Part shown: piece after piece, positions 19,407 through 26,270 of the stretch
Layout: the number at the start of each line of letters is the position of its first letter
Position numbering within the stretch: the first letter of the stretch is position 1
NCBI RefSeq assembly: GCF_015057245.1
Contig: NZ_SVET01000002.1
Location: forward strand, 307,836 to 371,835
Origin: Pseudobutyrivibrio ruminis
Lineage (GTDB): Bacteria; Bacillota; Clostridia; Lachnospirales; Lachnospiraceae
Reading direction: 5' to 3'
Length of the DNA stretch: 64,000 bases
The notes under the pieces: model-generated
What the model was told of the DNA's origin: nothing
Database searches by the model: none
What the model saw: only the letters and a program-made list of their open reading frames with translations
Translations under genes and position numbers: made by a program

Positions 19407-20018
19407 TTATATTTCCACCAGGCATTTATACAAAAGCTCCTCGAATGGACCGTAGTTCAGGACGGAGCTTTCTTTGCTGGCCAGAATCATGTCATTTTTA
19501 GTTGTTTTAGAAAAATCAATATCGAAATGGTTGCTGTTTTTGCAGATGTATTCGATGAATACGCGCTGAGCGCGGCCGTTTCCCTCGCGGAAAGGATGAA
19601 TCATGTTTATCTCGCCAATCAGATAGGCCAGCTTCTTCGCCATCACTTCTTTATCATCTATATCTTTCAGGTAATTATTGGCAATAATCCAATCGTGAAC
19701 CTTTTTAAATTCTATTTCTATGAATTGTGTCAGGCAAAAGATCGTGCCCTTTGAAATATCTACGGTGCGAATCTTGCCAGCCCACTCGTAAATATCCTGG
19801 AACAAGTACCTGTGAATGGCACAAAGATGTTGCAAAGAAAAATCTCCAGGAATTGGGCGCTGGCTGATTTCAAAGTACCGCGCGGAGCTAAGCTCCTGTT
19901 CTGCTTTGAAGAGCTGCTCCTTGTCGTGTATATCAAGTTTGTTTTTGAGAATGTGAGTGTGGGGATAACAATACTGACCGTTATCCTCGTACTCATAGCG
20001 GTAATATTCATCCATCAT
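19407..20018 (-). CDS. Fic domain protein (AMP-transferase-type toxin)
   Basis: A 203-residue Fic/DOC protein. The core motif HPFREGNGRAQR starts at His141 and is the complete active form HxFx(D/E)GNGRxxR, which catalyses transfer of AMP, or a related group, from a nucleotide to a target side chain. The upstream IxKGTIFCL region fits the beta-hairpin that docks targets. Size and the lack of an internal inhibitory helix fit class I Fic toxins, which are held inactive by a separate VbhA-type antitoxin; such a gene ends 4 bp upstream. Ribosome site AGGATAAGCCT before ATG. The target is unknown. Confidence 0.9.
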   Translation of the reverse strand: MMDEYYRYEYEDNGQYCYPHTHILKNKLDIHDKEQLFKAEQELSSARYFEISQRPIPGDFSLQHLCAIHRYLFQDIYEWAGKIRTVDISKGTIFCLTQFIEIEFKKVHDWIIANNYLKDIDDKEVMAKKLAYLIGEINMIHPFREGNGRAQRVFIEYICKNSNHFDIDFSKTTKNDMILASKESSVLNYGPFEELLYKCLVEI

Positions 20019-20022
20019 AGGC

Positions 20023-20187
20023 TTATCCTACTGAAACATACCTAGATGTGATTTCGCGGATCACATCCTCCACATCAATCTCTTTTTCAATGATCATTCT
20101 CCCACGTTCAAGCTCCTGCGGTGTGAGTATCATGTCCTCCATTGCAAACGAGGCAGAGACGCTAGCTATCTTCTCATCTGTAGACAT
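20023..20187 (-). CDS. VbhA-like antitoxin for the Fic protein
   Basis: Small 54-residue protein. The ATG at 20187 is chosen because AAGGAG lies 6 nt upstream; an in-frame ATG 42 bp earlier lacks a site. It has an N-terminal helix SVSASFAMEDM followed by LTPQELERGRMIIEKEIDVE and IREITSRY, the pattern of VbhA-domain antitoxins. The inhibitory motif of class I Fic antitoxins is (S/T)xxxE(G/N), whose glutamate blocks ATP binding; here SFAMED keeps Ser and Glu but has Asp at the last position. Translation is probably coupled to fic. Confidence 0.75.
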   Translation of the reverse strand: MSTDEKIASVSASFAMEDMILTPQELERGRMIIEKEIDVEDVIREITSRYVSVG

Positions 20188-20275
20188 TAATCTCTCCTTA
20201 TTTATCGGATTAAAAACCATATTTTTCACCTATTATTCCGAAACGACTGTTAATTGGTGGTTAATCTATGGCTCT

Positions 20276-20284
20276 ATTATATCA
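20276..20284 (-). promoter_or_regulatory. Extended -10 promoter for VbhA-like/fic
   Basis: The minus strand reads TGATATAAT, a complete extended -10 box, about 90 bp upstream of the antitoxin start. No good -35 is present, which is tolerated with an extended -10. Confidence 0.5.
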
Positions 20285-20309
20285 CATTCTTTAATTGTTT
20301 TGTTATGGT

Positions 20310-21596
20310 TTATAACTGACTGTTTGGGCAGCCTTTTTCGGTTTGTGGCCTGGTTTTGGTGACGAAATCGAGGAAAATCGACAGGGCGAGGGCTATCACA
20401 CAGATAACTATGGTGAAAATCCAGGCGTTTCTATCGTCGTTCGCATCCACATATCTACCTGAGTACCACATGACATAACCGCTAGCCAAGGCTCCGAGGA
20501 AGCTTATACAACCAAATGCTCGGCCCCTGTACTCTGGTCCCACTGATTGAACAATATATGGTGAGAAGCAAAGCATTGTAAGGATTTCTCCCACAATGAA
20601 GATTGCTATGGCGATATAGTAGGCTGGAATGTGACCAAGACTCACTAAAAACACGCCAAAACTGATGATTTGGGCTGCCACGCCGGCGGTGAGCTTCCAT
20701 TGGTTGCTTCTTGATTCAACTATTTGAGTTATTATTGGTGTCAGGATGACTACCAGGAAGCAGCTTACGCTCATTACTGTGCCGTATATGGTAGCTCCCA
20801 TATCTCCGTGATACTTGGCAAAGTCGATTGGCATCAGATACGAGAACTGGCTGTAACCACCTTCGTACAATGCGAAGGCCAGCATGAAAAGGATTACAGG
20901 CTTGTTTGTTTTTATGAGCATGCTGATGAAACCTCTGGCTGCTGGATTTGCCTGGGTTGTTGGAGTTACCTGGGTTGCTGGTGCTATTAAGTCTTCCGGC
21001 TGATGCACTTTGGCCTGCTCTTGGCTACTCTTTTCATCTACAAACAAAATGATCAGCACTGTAGACATGGCAATTGTAACCGCGTCAATAATGAAGCACA
21101 GCCACAGGTAATTGTTGAACAGAAAGCCTCCGATGATTGGAGCCAGAATGAAGCCCACGTTTGCGCCCATGTACTGGATGGAAAAGGCTTTATCCTCCTT
21201 GCCCGGTGGGGTAACAAGGGCCACCAGCGCACTATAGGCTGGACCTTCGATTGTCTGGAAAAAGCTCGCCATCATTATCATGATGAAGGATGCAAAGTTG
21301 AAGTCCTTTACTCCGCAGATAAGATAAATAGTTATGGACACCAAGTCGCAGGCGATTATCATGGCCTTCTTGCTGATTCTATCTGCCAGCTGGCCACCGA
21401 TAAGATTTGCTGGCAGGTTGATTAAGCCCGCAAGCATTATCCATAAGGCTGTCTTAGATGCAGACAGCCCAAACTTCTGGTTCAATATCAGCGTAAGCAT
21501 CGGCATAATCATGGCACCCATGTTTGTGACCATTCTTCCGATAGCTAATGCATAATTTGCCCTCGTCAATCCTTTGTACTGTGTTAAAATTTTCAT
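20310..21596 (-). CDS. MFS transporter, drug-efflux type
   Basis: A 428-residue protein with about 12 membrane helices, typical of the major facilitator superfamily. The loop between helices 2 and 3 reads GGQLADRISKKAMI, matching the family motif GxLaDRxGrkxxl, and there is a long charged central loop (about 185-215) between the two six-helix halves. The family exports drugs or metabolites by proton exchange; the substrate cannot be read from sequence. It lies 129 bp downstream of an ArsR-like regulator on the same strand, the usual arrangement for an inducible efflux pump. Ribosome site GAGGTAGAG. Confidence 0.85.
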   Translation of the reverse strand: MKILTQYKGLTRANYALAIGRMVTNMGAMIMPMLTLILNQKFGLSASKTALWIMLAGLINLPANLIGGQLADRISKKAMIIACDLVSITIYLICGVKDFNFASFIMIMMASFFQTIEGPAYSALVALVTPPGKEDKAFSIQYMGANVGFILAPIIGGFLFNNYLWLCFIIDAVTIAMSTVLIILFVDEKSSQEQAKVHQPEDLIAPATQVTPTTQANPAARGFISMLIKTNKPVILFMLAFALYEGGYSQFSYLMPIDFAKYHGDMGATIYGTVMSVSCFLVVILTPIITQIVESRSNQWKLTAGVAAQIISFGVFLVSLGHIPAYYIAIAIFIVGEILTMLCFSPYIVQSVGPEYRGRAFGCISFLGALASGYVMWYSGRYVDANDDRNAWIFTIVICVIALALSIFLDFVTKTRPQTEKGCPNSQL

Positions 21597-21725
21597 GTCT
21601 CTACCTCGTTGTGTGTGCTGTTTACAGTTCTGGTTTTGTTAGTTATCTGTTCCGGGATTGTTCCTATTATGTTCCTTGGGTGATACTTTTTTGTTCGGGG
21701 AACGTTCTGGTTTTGCTACAGAGTT

Positions 21726-22298
21726 TTACTTCTTGTCTACTGGGTAGGCCAGGAGTGTTGTGCTCCATGGCTTAGTATTTGGTTGTTTATCGGCGTGGGC
21801 CGCTAGGAAATCAATTATATAGTTCTTCAGCTCTGCGGCATCTTCGTCTGTAAGGAATGCTACTGAACTTATCACATCTCCCGTGACCGGTGCAGGCACG
21901 TCTGTGTTTTTCTCACCTCTAGCCCAAAGATTTCTCTTATATTCTAAAAACCCCTGCCAGTTTTCATTCATCATGTAGTTTAGGAACACTTCCTGCTCAT
22001 TTACTACGCTATCATCCTGCTGTTCATTAGTTTTCAGGGAGATGTTCACATCCTCCAGCGCATAGTACTTGGCCGTGATTCCATTTATTTTCTTCGTGTG
22101 ATCAAGCCTCAGTACCCCCAGGATTTCCAGCTTTTTGATGTGGGCTGTGGCCGCCGATGGTGATATCCCAAGCTCATTTGACAACTGCTTTGGCGTCATC
22201 GCCTCCCCGCTAACCTGCATCAAACGAATCAACCTCTGGCGCTGTGGGTTCATATAAATTTTGTTCTTTTCTGGTGTATCCAAGATTATCTCTTTCAT
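21726..22298 (-). CDS. ArsR-like winged-helix transcriptional regulator
   Basis: A 190-residue protein with an N-terminal winged helix (about residues 20-80): MTPKQLSNELGISPSAATAHIKKLEILGVLRLDHTKKINGITAKYYAL is cited here only for its pattern of recognition helix (ISPSAATAHIKKLE) and wing (KINGITAKYY). The C-terminal half is a predicted helical effector or dimer domain without cysteine metal-site motifs, so a small organic ligand is more likely than a metal. It is followed by the MFS gene. Its promoter is overlaid by a perfect palindrome (22409-22429), implying autorepression. Conserved ribosome site GGGGATAACT. Confidence 0.8.
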   Translation of the reverse strand: MKEIILDTPEKNKIYMNPQRQRLIRLMQVSGEAMTPKQLSNELGISPSAATAHIKKLEILGVLRLDHTKKINGITAKYYALEDVNISLKTNEQQDDSVVNEQEVFLNYMMNENWQGFLEYKRNLWARGEKNTDVPAPVTGDVISSVAFLTDEDAAELKNYIIDFLAAHADKQPNTKPWSTTLLAYPVDKK

Positions 22299-22403
22299 AG
22301 TTATCCCCCTGTGTTATCTATCTTTATAATTCTCCGTATTGTTGATTCAATAGTTGTATTAACTTTATATTTACTTGATTCTTTCCCGCTTTGATTATCA
22401 CAA

Positions 22404-22432
22404 ATTATACGTTACATTTTATGTAACGTCAA
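22404..22432 (-). promoter_or_regulatory. Sigma-A promoter with palindromic operator filling the spacer
   Basis: Minus strand: TTGACG (22432-22427), 17-nt spacer, TATAAT (22409-22404). A perfect palindrome with 9-nt arms ACGTTACAT/ATGTAACGT around a 3-nt centre spans 22409-22429, covering the spacer and touching both boxes. A dimer bound here would block RNA polymerase. It should drive the regulator and the MFS exporter. Confidence 0.8.
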
Positions 22433-22450
22433 TTATTTTTTTCTATTTGA

Positions 22451-23236
22451 TTACACTAACTTCTCTTTAATTTTCTGCTCAATTTGTTTGATATCCAGCG
22501 AAGAGAACTCTGTCTCCATAGAAATCAATAGATTCTCTCCTGCAACAACTCCATTTTTCTCATACATGTTAATCTTCTCCAGATTCTTGCTGGCATAGTC
22601 ATCTTCTGCAGCCAGACCCAAGTGCTCCCAGTAATATGTCTTCCTCTCCTTTGTATTAAGCAACACAAAGTCGGGATACACTGTCCTTCCCGATTTAAGC
22701 TTAAGTGCCGGCTCGTACTGATATGGCACATTGTGCTTGTAAAACATATCCGCCAAAATCTTCTCCGACTTTGACCTTACATACTCGCCCTTGTCAGTTA
22801 TATATTTCCCCTTTTCAGGGAATGGATTCTGATTTCCTGGATTCTGCTGGTACCACTGCTGGATGAACTCTGCATCCGGCTTGATTAGCGGCTCTATCAA
22901 AATCTGCTTCGCGTGGCTTCGATTCTCGTATACTTTATTTATTGCCTCTGGGCTATAGTTTCCTAAAAACTGCTCCAATGTATCTATTTGCTCAGTTATT
23001 GCGCTTTTTAGATCACGATAGTACTCCTGCTGCGCCATATTCTTGATAATATCCAAATCACTTTTCTTTACATAAGTGCGTCTTCCATCTGAATGGTATA
23101 TGTAGTACTGGTAGCCACTATTTCGCTTGGAAAAGCTAATTGTTTGGCCATCTATATTCATATTCTTATTTTCAAGTTTCTCAATTTGATTTAATACTCT
23201 CTTTAATTCCGTTAACTCTTCATAAAACTTTTTCAT
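22451..23236 (-). CDS. PD-(D/E)XK nuclease-like protein behind a 53-bp repeat array
   Basis: The ATG at 23236 is preferred (AAGGAG 9 nt upstream), giving 261 residues; an in-frame ATG 27 bp earlier has no site. The N-terminal 90 residues contain a coiled-coil-like helix, then a small beta segment (SGYQYYIYHSDGRRTYV) and more helices. The C-terminal 110 residues match the PD-(D/E)XK nuclease pattern: RSKSE (Glu near 158), TVYPDFVLL (Asp near 189), YYWEHLG (Glu near 204) and a later Lys/Tyr-rich helix ending GVVAGENLLISMETE. The WEH variant in place of ExK is known in this superfamily from memory. Substrate unknown. Nothing but the repeat array and a structured stretch lies upstream for 1.1 kb. 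Confidence 0.65.
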   Translation of the reverse strand: MKKFYEELTELKRVLNQIEKLENKNMNIDGQTISFSKRNSGYQYYIYHSDGRRTYVKKSDLDIIKNMAQQEYYRDLKSAITEQIDTLEQFLGNYSPEAINKVYENRSHAKQILIEPLIKPDAEFIQQWYQQNPGNQNPFPEKGKYITDKGEYVRSKSEKILADMFYKHNVPYQYEPALKLKSGRTVYPDFVLLNTKERKTYYWEHLGLAAEDDYASKNLEKINMYEKNGVVAGENLLISMETEFSSLDIKQIEQKIKEKLV

Positions 23237-23263
23237 ACTCTGTAACTCCTTCTTAAACTTCAT

Positions 23264-24179
23264 GTAAATATAGCTCTTCTTCTGTTATAGAGCCTTATTG
23301 TTTCTTCTCAGACACGTAGATTCCGGCTTCCTCTATTTCTTCGTGTCTTAAGACCTCTTCCTAGACACGTAGATTCCAGCTTTCTCTATTTCTTCGTGTC
23401 TTCTGGTCTCTTCCCGGACACGTAAATTTCCTCTTTCCTCATTTCTTCGTGTCTTCTGGCCTCTTCTCTGACACGTAAATTCTTACTTTCTCATTTTCTT
23501 CGTGTCTTCTGCGCGCTCTGCTGACACGTAAATTCCCTCTTTCCTCATTTCTTCGTGTCTTTTGGTCTCTTCCCAGACACGTAGATTCCAGCTTTCTCTA
23601 TTTCTTCGTGTCTTAAGATCTCTTCTCAGACACGTAGATTCCAGCTTCCTCTATTTCTTCGTGTCTTCCGGCCTCCTCTCTGACACGTAAATTCCCGCTT
23701 TCCTCATTTCTTCGTGTCTTCCAAGCTTTCCTCTGACACGTAAATCTCAGCTTTTCCGACTTCTTCGTGTCTTCCATGTCCTTCTCTGACACGTAAATCC
23801 CATCTATCCTTCTATTTTCGTGTCTGTCGCCCCTCTCCGGGCACCAATGCACCAAATAATTAGGCTCTTCCAGGTAACAGCCCCTCACTTAACAGCAAAA
23901 TCTATGCCTATTCTTCCTTCTCAACATGGCTCGCCCCCAAAAACAGGGCTATTATATCTATTCAAACCTTCTCAGCTTGAATTAACCATCTTAGCCCTGC
24001 GCAGCCAAAATACCAACAGGCGCACGAAAAGCCCATTCCCTCAGGCCTCCGCTTGGTGCGGGCGGCCTGAGAGTATATCCACGATGATTTAATTCAATTT
24101 AAAGTATTAATGGGATTTCGGGTTCGATACGTGAACCCACAATTAGATTGTTATATGAAAACAAATCTTTCAAAACTCG
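23264..24179 (-). ncRNA. Candidate long structured RNA: three hairpins, then ten repeat hairpins, leading into the nuclease gene
   Basis: No gene is credible between 23237 and 24359. A near-consensus promoter at 24186-24214 points into it on the minus strand. Reading from it: hairpin with GGGTTC/GAACCC arms (24120-24138); a strong hairpin with TCAGGCC/GGCCTGA and CCGC/GCGG arms (24041-24070); a nested hairpin with CAGGGCTA/TAGCCCTG outer and ATTCAA/TTGAAT inner arms (23944-23999); then the ten-unit array. The array RNA is purine-rich on this strand, with several GAGGAA and AAGAGG segments in loops. A weak hairpin (GCTCT/AGAGC then TATATTT, about 23272-23294) sits before the nuclease gene. Transcript, ends and function are inferred; a DNA-level role for the array is equally possible. 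Confidence 0.5.
23311..23824. repeat. Ten tandem 53-bp units, each with inverted GACACG/CGTGTC ends
   Basis: Units begin at 23311, 23364, 23417, 23470, 23523, 23576, 23629, 23682, 23735 and 23788: exactly 53 bp apart every time. Each is GACACG, 25 bp, CGTGTC, then a 16-bp spacer. The six-base ends are invariant in all ten, while the 25-bp interior and the spacers drift; two interior subfamilies exist (TAGATTCC in units 1, 2, 6, 7 and TAAATT in units 3, 4, 5, 8). The plus strand is pyrimidine-rich throughout. Half-site spacing is 31 and 22 bp, close to three and two helical turns, and 53 bp is five turns, so all 20 half-sites lie on one DNA face. The period is not a multiple of three, so it is not a coding repeat. 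Confidence 0.97.
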
Positions 24180-24185
24180 TTTGAT

Positions 24186-24214
24186 ACTATAACTGCTGAA
24201 ATCAAACTTGTCAA
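24186..24214 (-). promoter_or_regulatory. Near-consensus promoter facing the repeat array
   Basis: Minus strand TTGACA (24214-24209), 17-nt spacer, TATAGT (24191-24186). The start site should be near 24179. The only gene downstream on this strand for 940 bp is the nuclease-like gene, so a long leader or separate RNA is implied. Confidence 0.75.
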
Positions 24215-24298
24215 CCAATATAGCCAATAATCACCAACAACTAGAATCAGGCCTATTTCCCCCACTCATTCCAATTAGACATTCACTACATTCCATAA

Positions 24299-24342
24299 TA
24301 AAAAAACCCTCCGCAGCGCCGAAGCACCGCGAAGGTTTTTCA
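24299..24342 (-). terminator. Terminator of the ABC exporter operon
   Basis: Minus-strand stem CCTTCGCGGTGC/GCGCTGCGGAGGG (with small mismatches) closed by a TTCG tetraloop, followed by TTTTTTT. It lies just after the stop at 24360. Confidence 0.85.
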
Positions 24343-24359
24343 TTTTCTATTCCAAAGCT

Positions 24360-26270
24360 TTACGCATTCTGAATCTTACCGGTGTAAAGCTGGTAGTACT
24401 TACCGCCTTCCTGGATAAGCTCTTCATGGTTACCGCGCTCGATGATGCGTCCCTGGTCGAGAACCATGATGCAATCAGCGTTGCGGATTGTTGAAAGTCT
24501 GTGGGCAATAACAAATGTTGTACGGCCGTGCATAAGCTTGTCCATACCGTCCTGTACGATTTTCTCTGTACGAGTATCGATAGATGATGTTGCCTCGTCA
24601 AGAATAAGTACTGGTGGATCTGCGATTGCTGCGCGGGCGATTGCAAGGAGCTGGCGCTGGCCCTGTGAAAGGTTGCCGCCGTCACCCTTGATTACTGTGT
24701 TGTAACCCTGAGGCAATCTACGGATAAATCCGTCTGCGTTGGCAAGCTTTGCTGCTGCAATAACTTCCTCTTCAGTAGCATCGAGCTTACCGTAGCGGAT
24801 GTTGTCAGCAATTGTGCCCGTAAACAAATGTGTATCCTGAAGTACGATACCAAGTGAGCGGCGAAGGTCCGCCTTCTTAATCTTGTTGATGTTGATTCCG
24901 TCGTAACGAATCTTTCCGTCAGCAATATCGTAGAATCTGTTAATAAGGTTTGTAATAGTTGTCTTTCCGGCACCAGTTGCACCAACGAAGGCAATCTTCT
25001 GACCTGGTGTAGCGAAAAGCTTGATGTTGTGAAGGACAACCTTGTCTGGATTATAGGCGAAGTCTACGTCATCAAACACAATATCGCCTTCAAGCTTCTG
25101 ATAAGTTGTTGTGCCTTCTGCCTTGTGGAAGTGCTTCCAAGCCCACATTCCTGTACGCTCTTCGCACTCAACAATTTCGCCATTCTCTTCTCTTGCATTA
25201 ACAAGCATTACGTAGCCGTCGTCTGTTTCTGGTACCTGGTCGATGAGCTCGAATACACGCTCTGCGCCGGCCATAGCAAGGACGATAGACTGGAACTGCT
25301 GTGATACCTGCTGGATTGGCATGATAAATGAACGAGTAAACTGTAGGAATGAAACAAGGGCTCCCAGTGTAAGGCCTGTCCAGCCGTTGAGGGCAAGTGT
25401 ACCACCAACAACTGCGCAGATAACGTAATTTACATTACCAAGCTGCATGTTTACTGGGCCTAAGCAGTTTGCAAGTCTGTTAGCACGATAAGCGTTCTCG
25501 AAAAGTTCCTCGTTAAGTTCGTTGAACTTCTCCATTACCTCTTCTTCGTGGCAGAATACCTTAACGACCTTCTGGCCATTCATGATTTCCTCGATGTTTC
25601 CGTTTACTGCACCGAGGGCCTTCTGCTGCTTGCGGAAGTATCTTCCGGATGTGCCAGCAAGTGTCTTTGTAACAAGAGTAATCAAAGCAATCATTACGAT
25701 TGTCACACCTGTAAGAGTTGGTGACATCATAAGCATGTACACAAATACTGTGACGATGGTGATTGCACTGTTGAACATCTGTGGGAAGCTCTGTGAAATC
25801 ATCTGGCGAAGTGTGTCAATATCGTTTGTGTAAACTGACATGATATCGCCGTGTGCGTGTGTATCGAAGTAGCGGATTGGTAAATCCTCCATCTTCTCAA
25901 ACATCTCGTTTCTCAAGTCTCTAAGTGAGCCCTGGGCAACGAAAATCATAATAAAATTGTATGAGAACATTGCGATGATACCAACTGCATAGTAGACAAT
26001 CAAAGTCTTAATAGCATCTGCAAGTGGTCCAAAATCTGTGCTGCCAGTCTGTATCATTGGCAAAATATATGAATCAATCAGCTCCTGCATGAAGGCTGTT
26101 CCCTTTGCATTGCAGATTACTGAAAGGAAGATGCAGATAATAACAAGCACAAGCTGCGCTGGGTATCTGCTTCCTACATATTTAACAAGGCGGCCGAGAA
26201 CTCCTCGTCTTGCGGCCTTCTGCTCTTTTGTCAGTTTAGGAATTGATCCTGGTTGTGGTCCTCTAGCCAT
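24360..26270 (-). CDS. ABC exporter half-transporter (permease-ATPase), consensus-Walker-B subunit
   Basis: A 636-residue protein with an N-terminal six-helix membrane domain (about 35-330) and a C-terminal nucleotide-binding domain (about 385-630). Walker A is GATGAGKTT, the signature is LSQGQ (a deviation from LSGGQ), Walker B is VLILDEATSS with the catalytic Glu, and the H-loop is AHRLST. Together with the 587-aa partner it forms a heterodimeric multidrug or lipid exporter of the LmrCD/BmrCD type. Its start overlaps the partner's stop by one base (TAATG), so translation is coupled. An insertion of about 40 residues before the nucleotide-binding domain (EENGEIVECEERTGM) is slightly unusual. 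Confidence 0.92.
   Translation of the reverse strand: MARGPQPGSIPKLTKEQKAARRGVLGRLVKYVGSRYPAQLVLVIICIFLSVICNAKGTAFMQELIDSYILPMIQTGSTDFGPLADAIKTLIVYYAVGIIAMFSYNFIMIFVAQGSLRDLRNEMFEKMEDLPIRYFDTHAHGDIMSVYTNDIDTLRQMISQSFPQMFNSAITIVTVFVYMLMMSPTLTGVTIVMIALITLVTKTLAGTSGRYFRKQQKALGAVNGNIEEIMNGQKVVKVFCHEEEVMEKFNELNEELFENAYRANRLANCLGPVNMQLGNVNYVICAVVGGTLALNGWTGLTLGALVSFLQFTRSFIMPIQQVSQQFQSIVLAMAGAERVFELIDQVPETDDGYVMLVNAREENGEIVECEERTGMWAWKHFHKAEGTTTYQKLEGDIVFDDVDFAYNPDKVVLHNIKLFATPGQKIAFVGATGAGKTTITNLINRFYDIADGKIRYDGININKIKKADLRRSLGIVLQDTHLFTGTIADNIRYGKLDATEEEVIAAAKLANADGFIRRLPQGYNTVIKGDGGNLSQGQRQLLAIARAAIADPPVLILDEATSSIDTRTEKIVQDGMDKLMHGRTTFVIAHRLSTIRNADCIMVLDQGRIIERGNHEELIQEGGKYYQLYTGKIQNA

Noticed and set aside
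23311..23824. Array considered as CRISPR
   Set aside because: The would-be repeats differ from unit to unit inside, the 16-bp spacers resemble one another, and no cas gene is near.
23613..23888. 91-aa purine-rich reading frame through the array (minus strand)
   Set aside because: The 53-bp period is not a multiple of three, so each unit is read in another frame; it stays open only because the strand is poor in T. No good ribosome site.
24120..24138. GGGTTCGA hairpin as a tRNA T-arm remnant or attachment site
   Set aside because: Only the T-loop-like bases match; no other tRNA arms are near, no integrase and no second copy seen.
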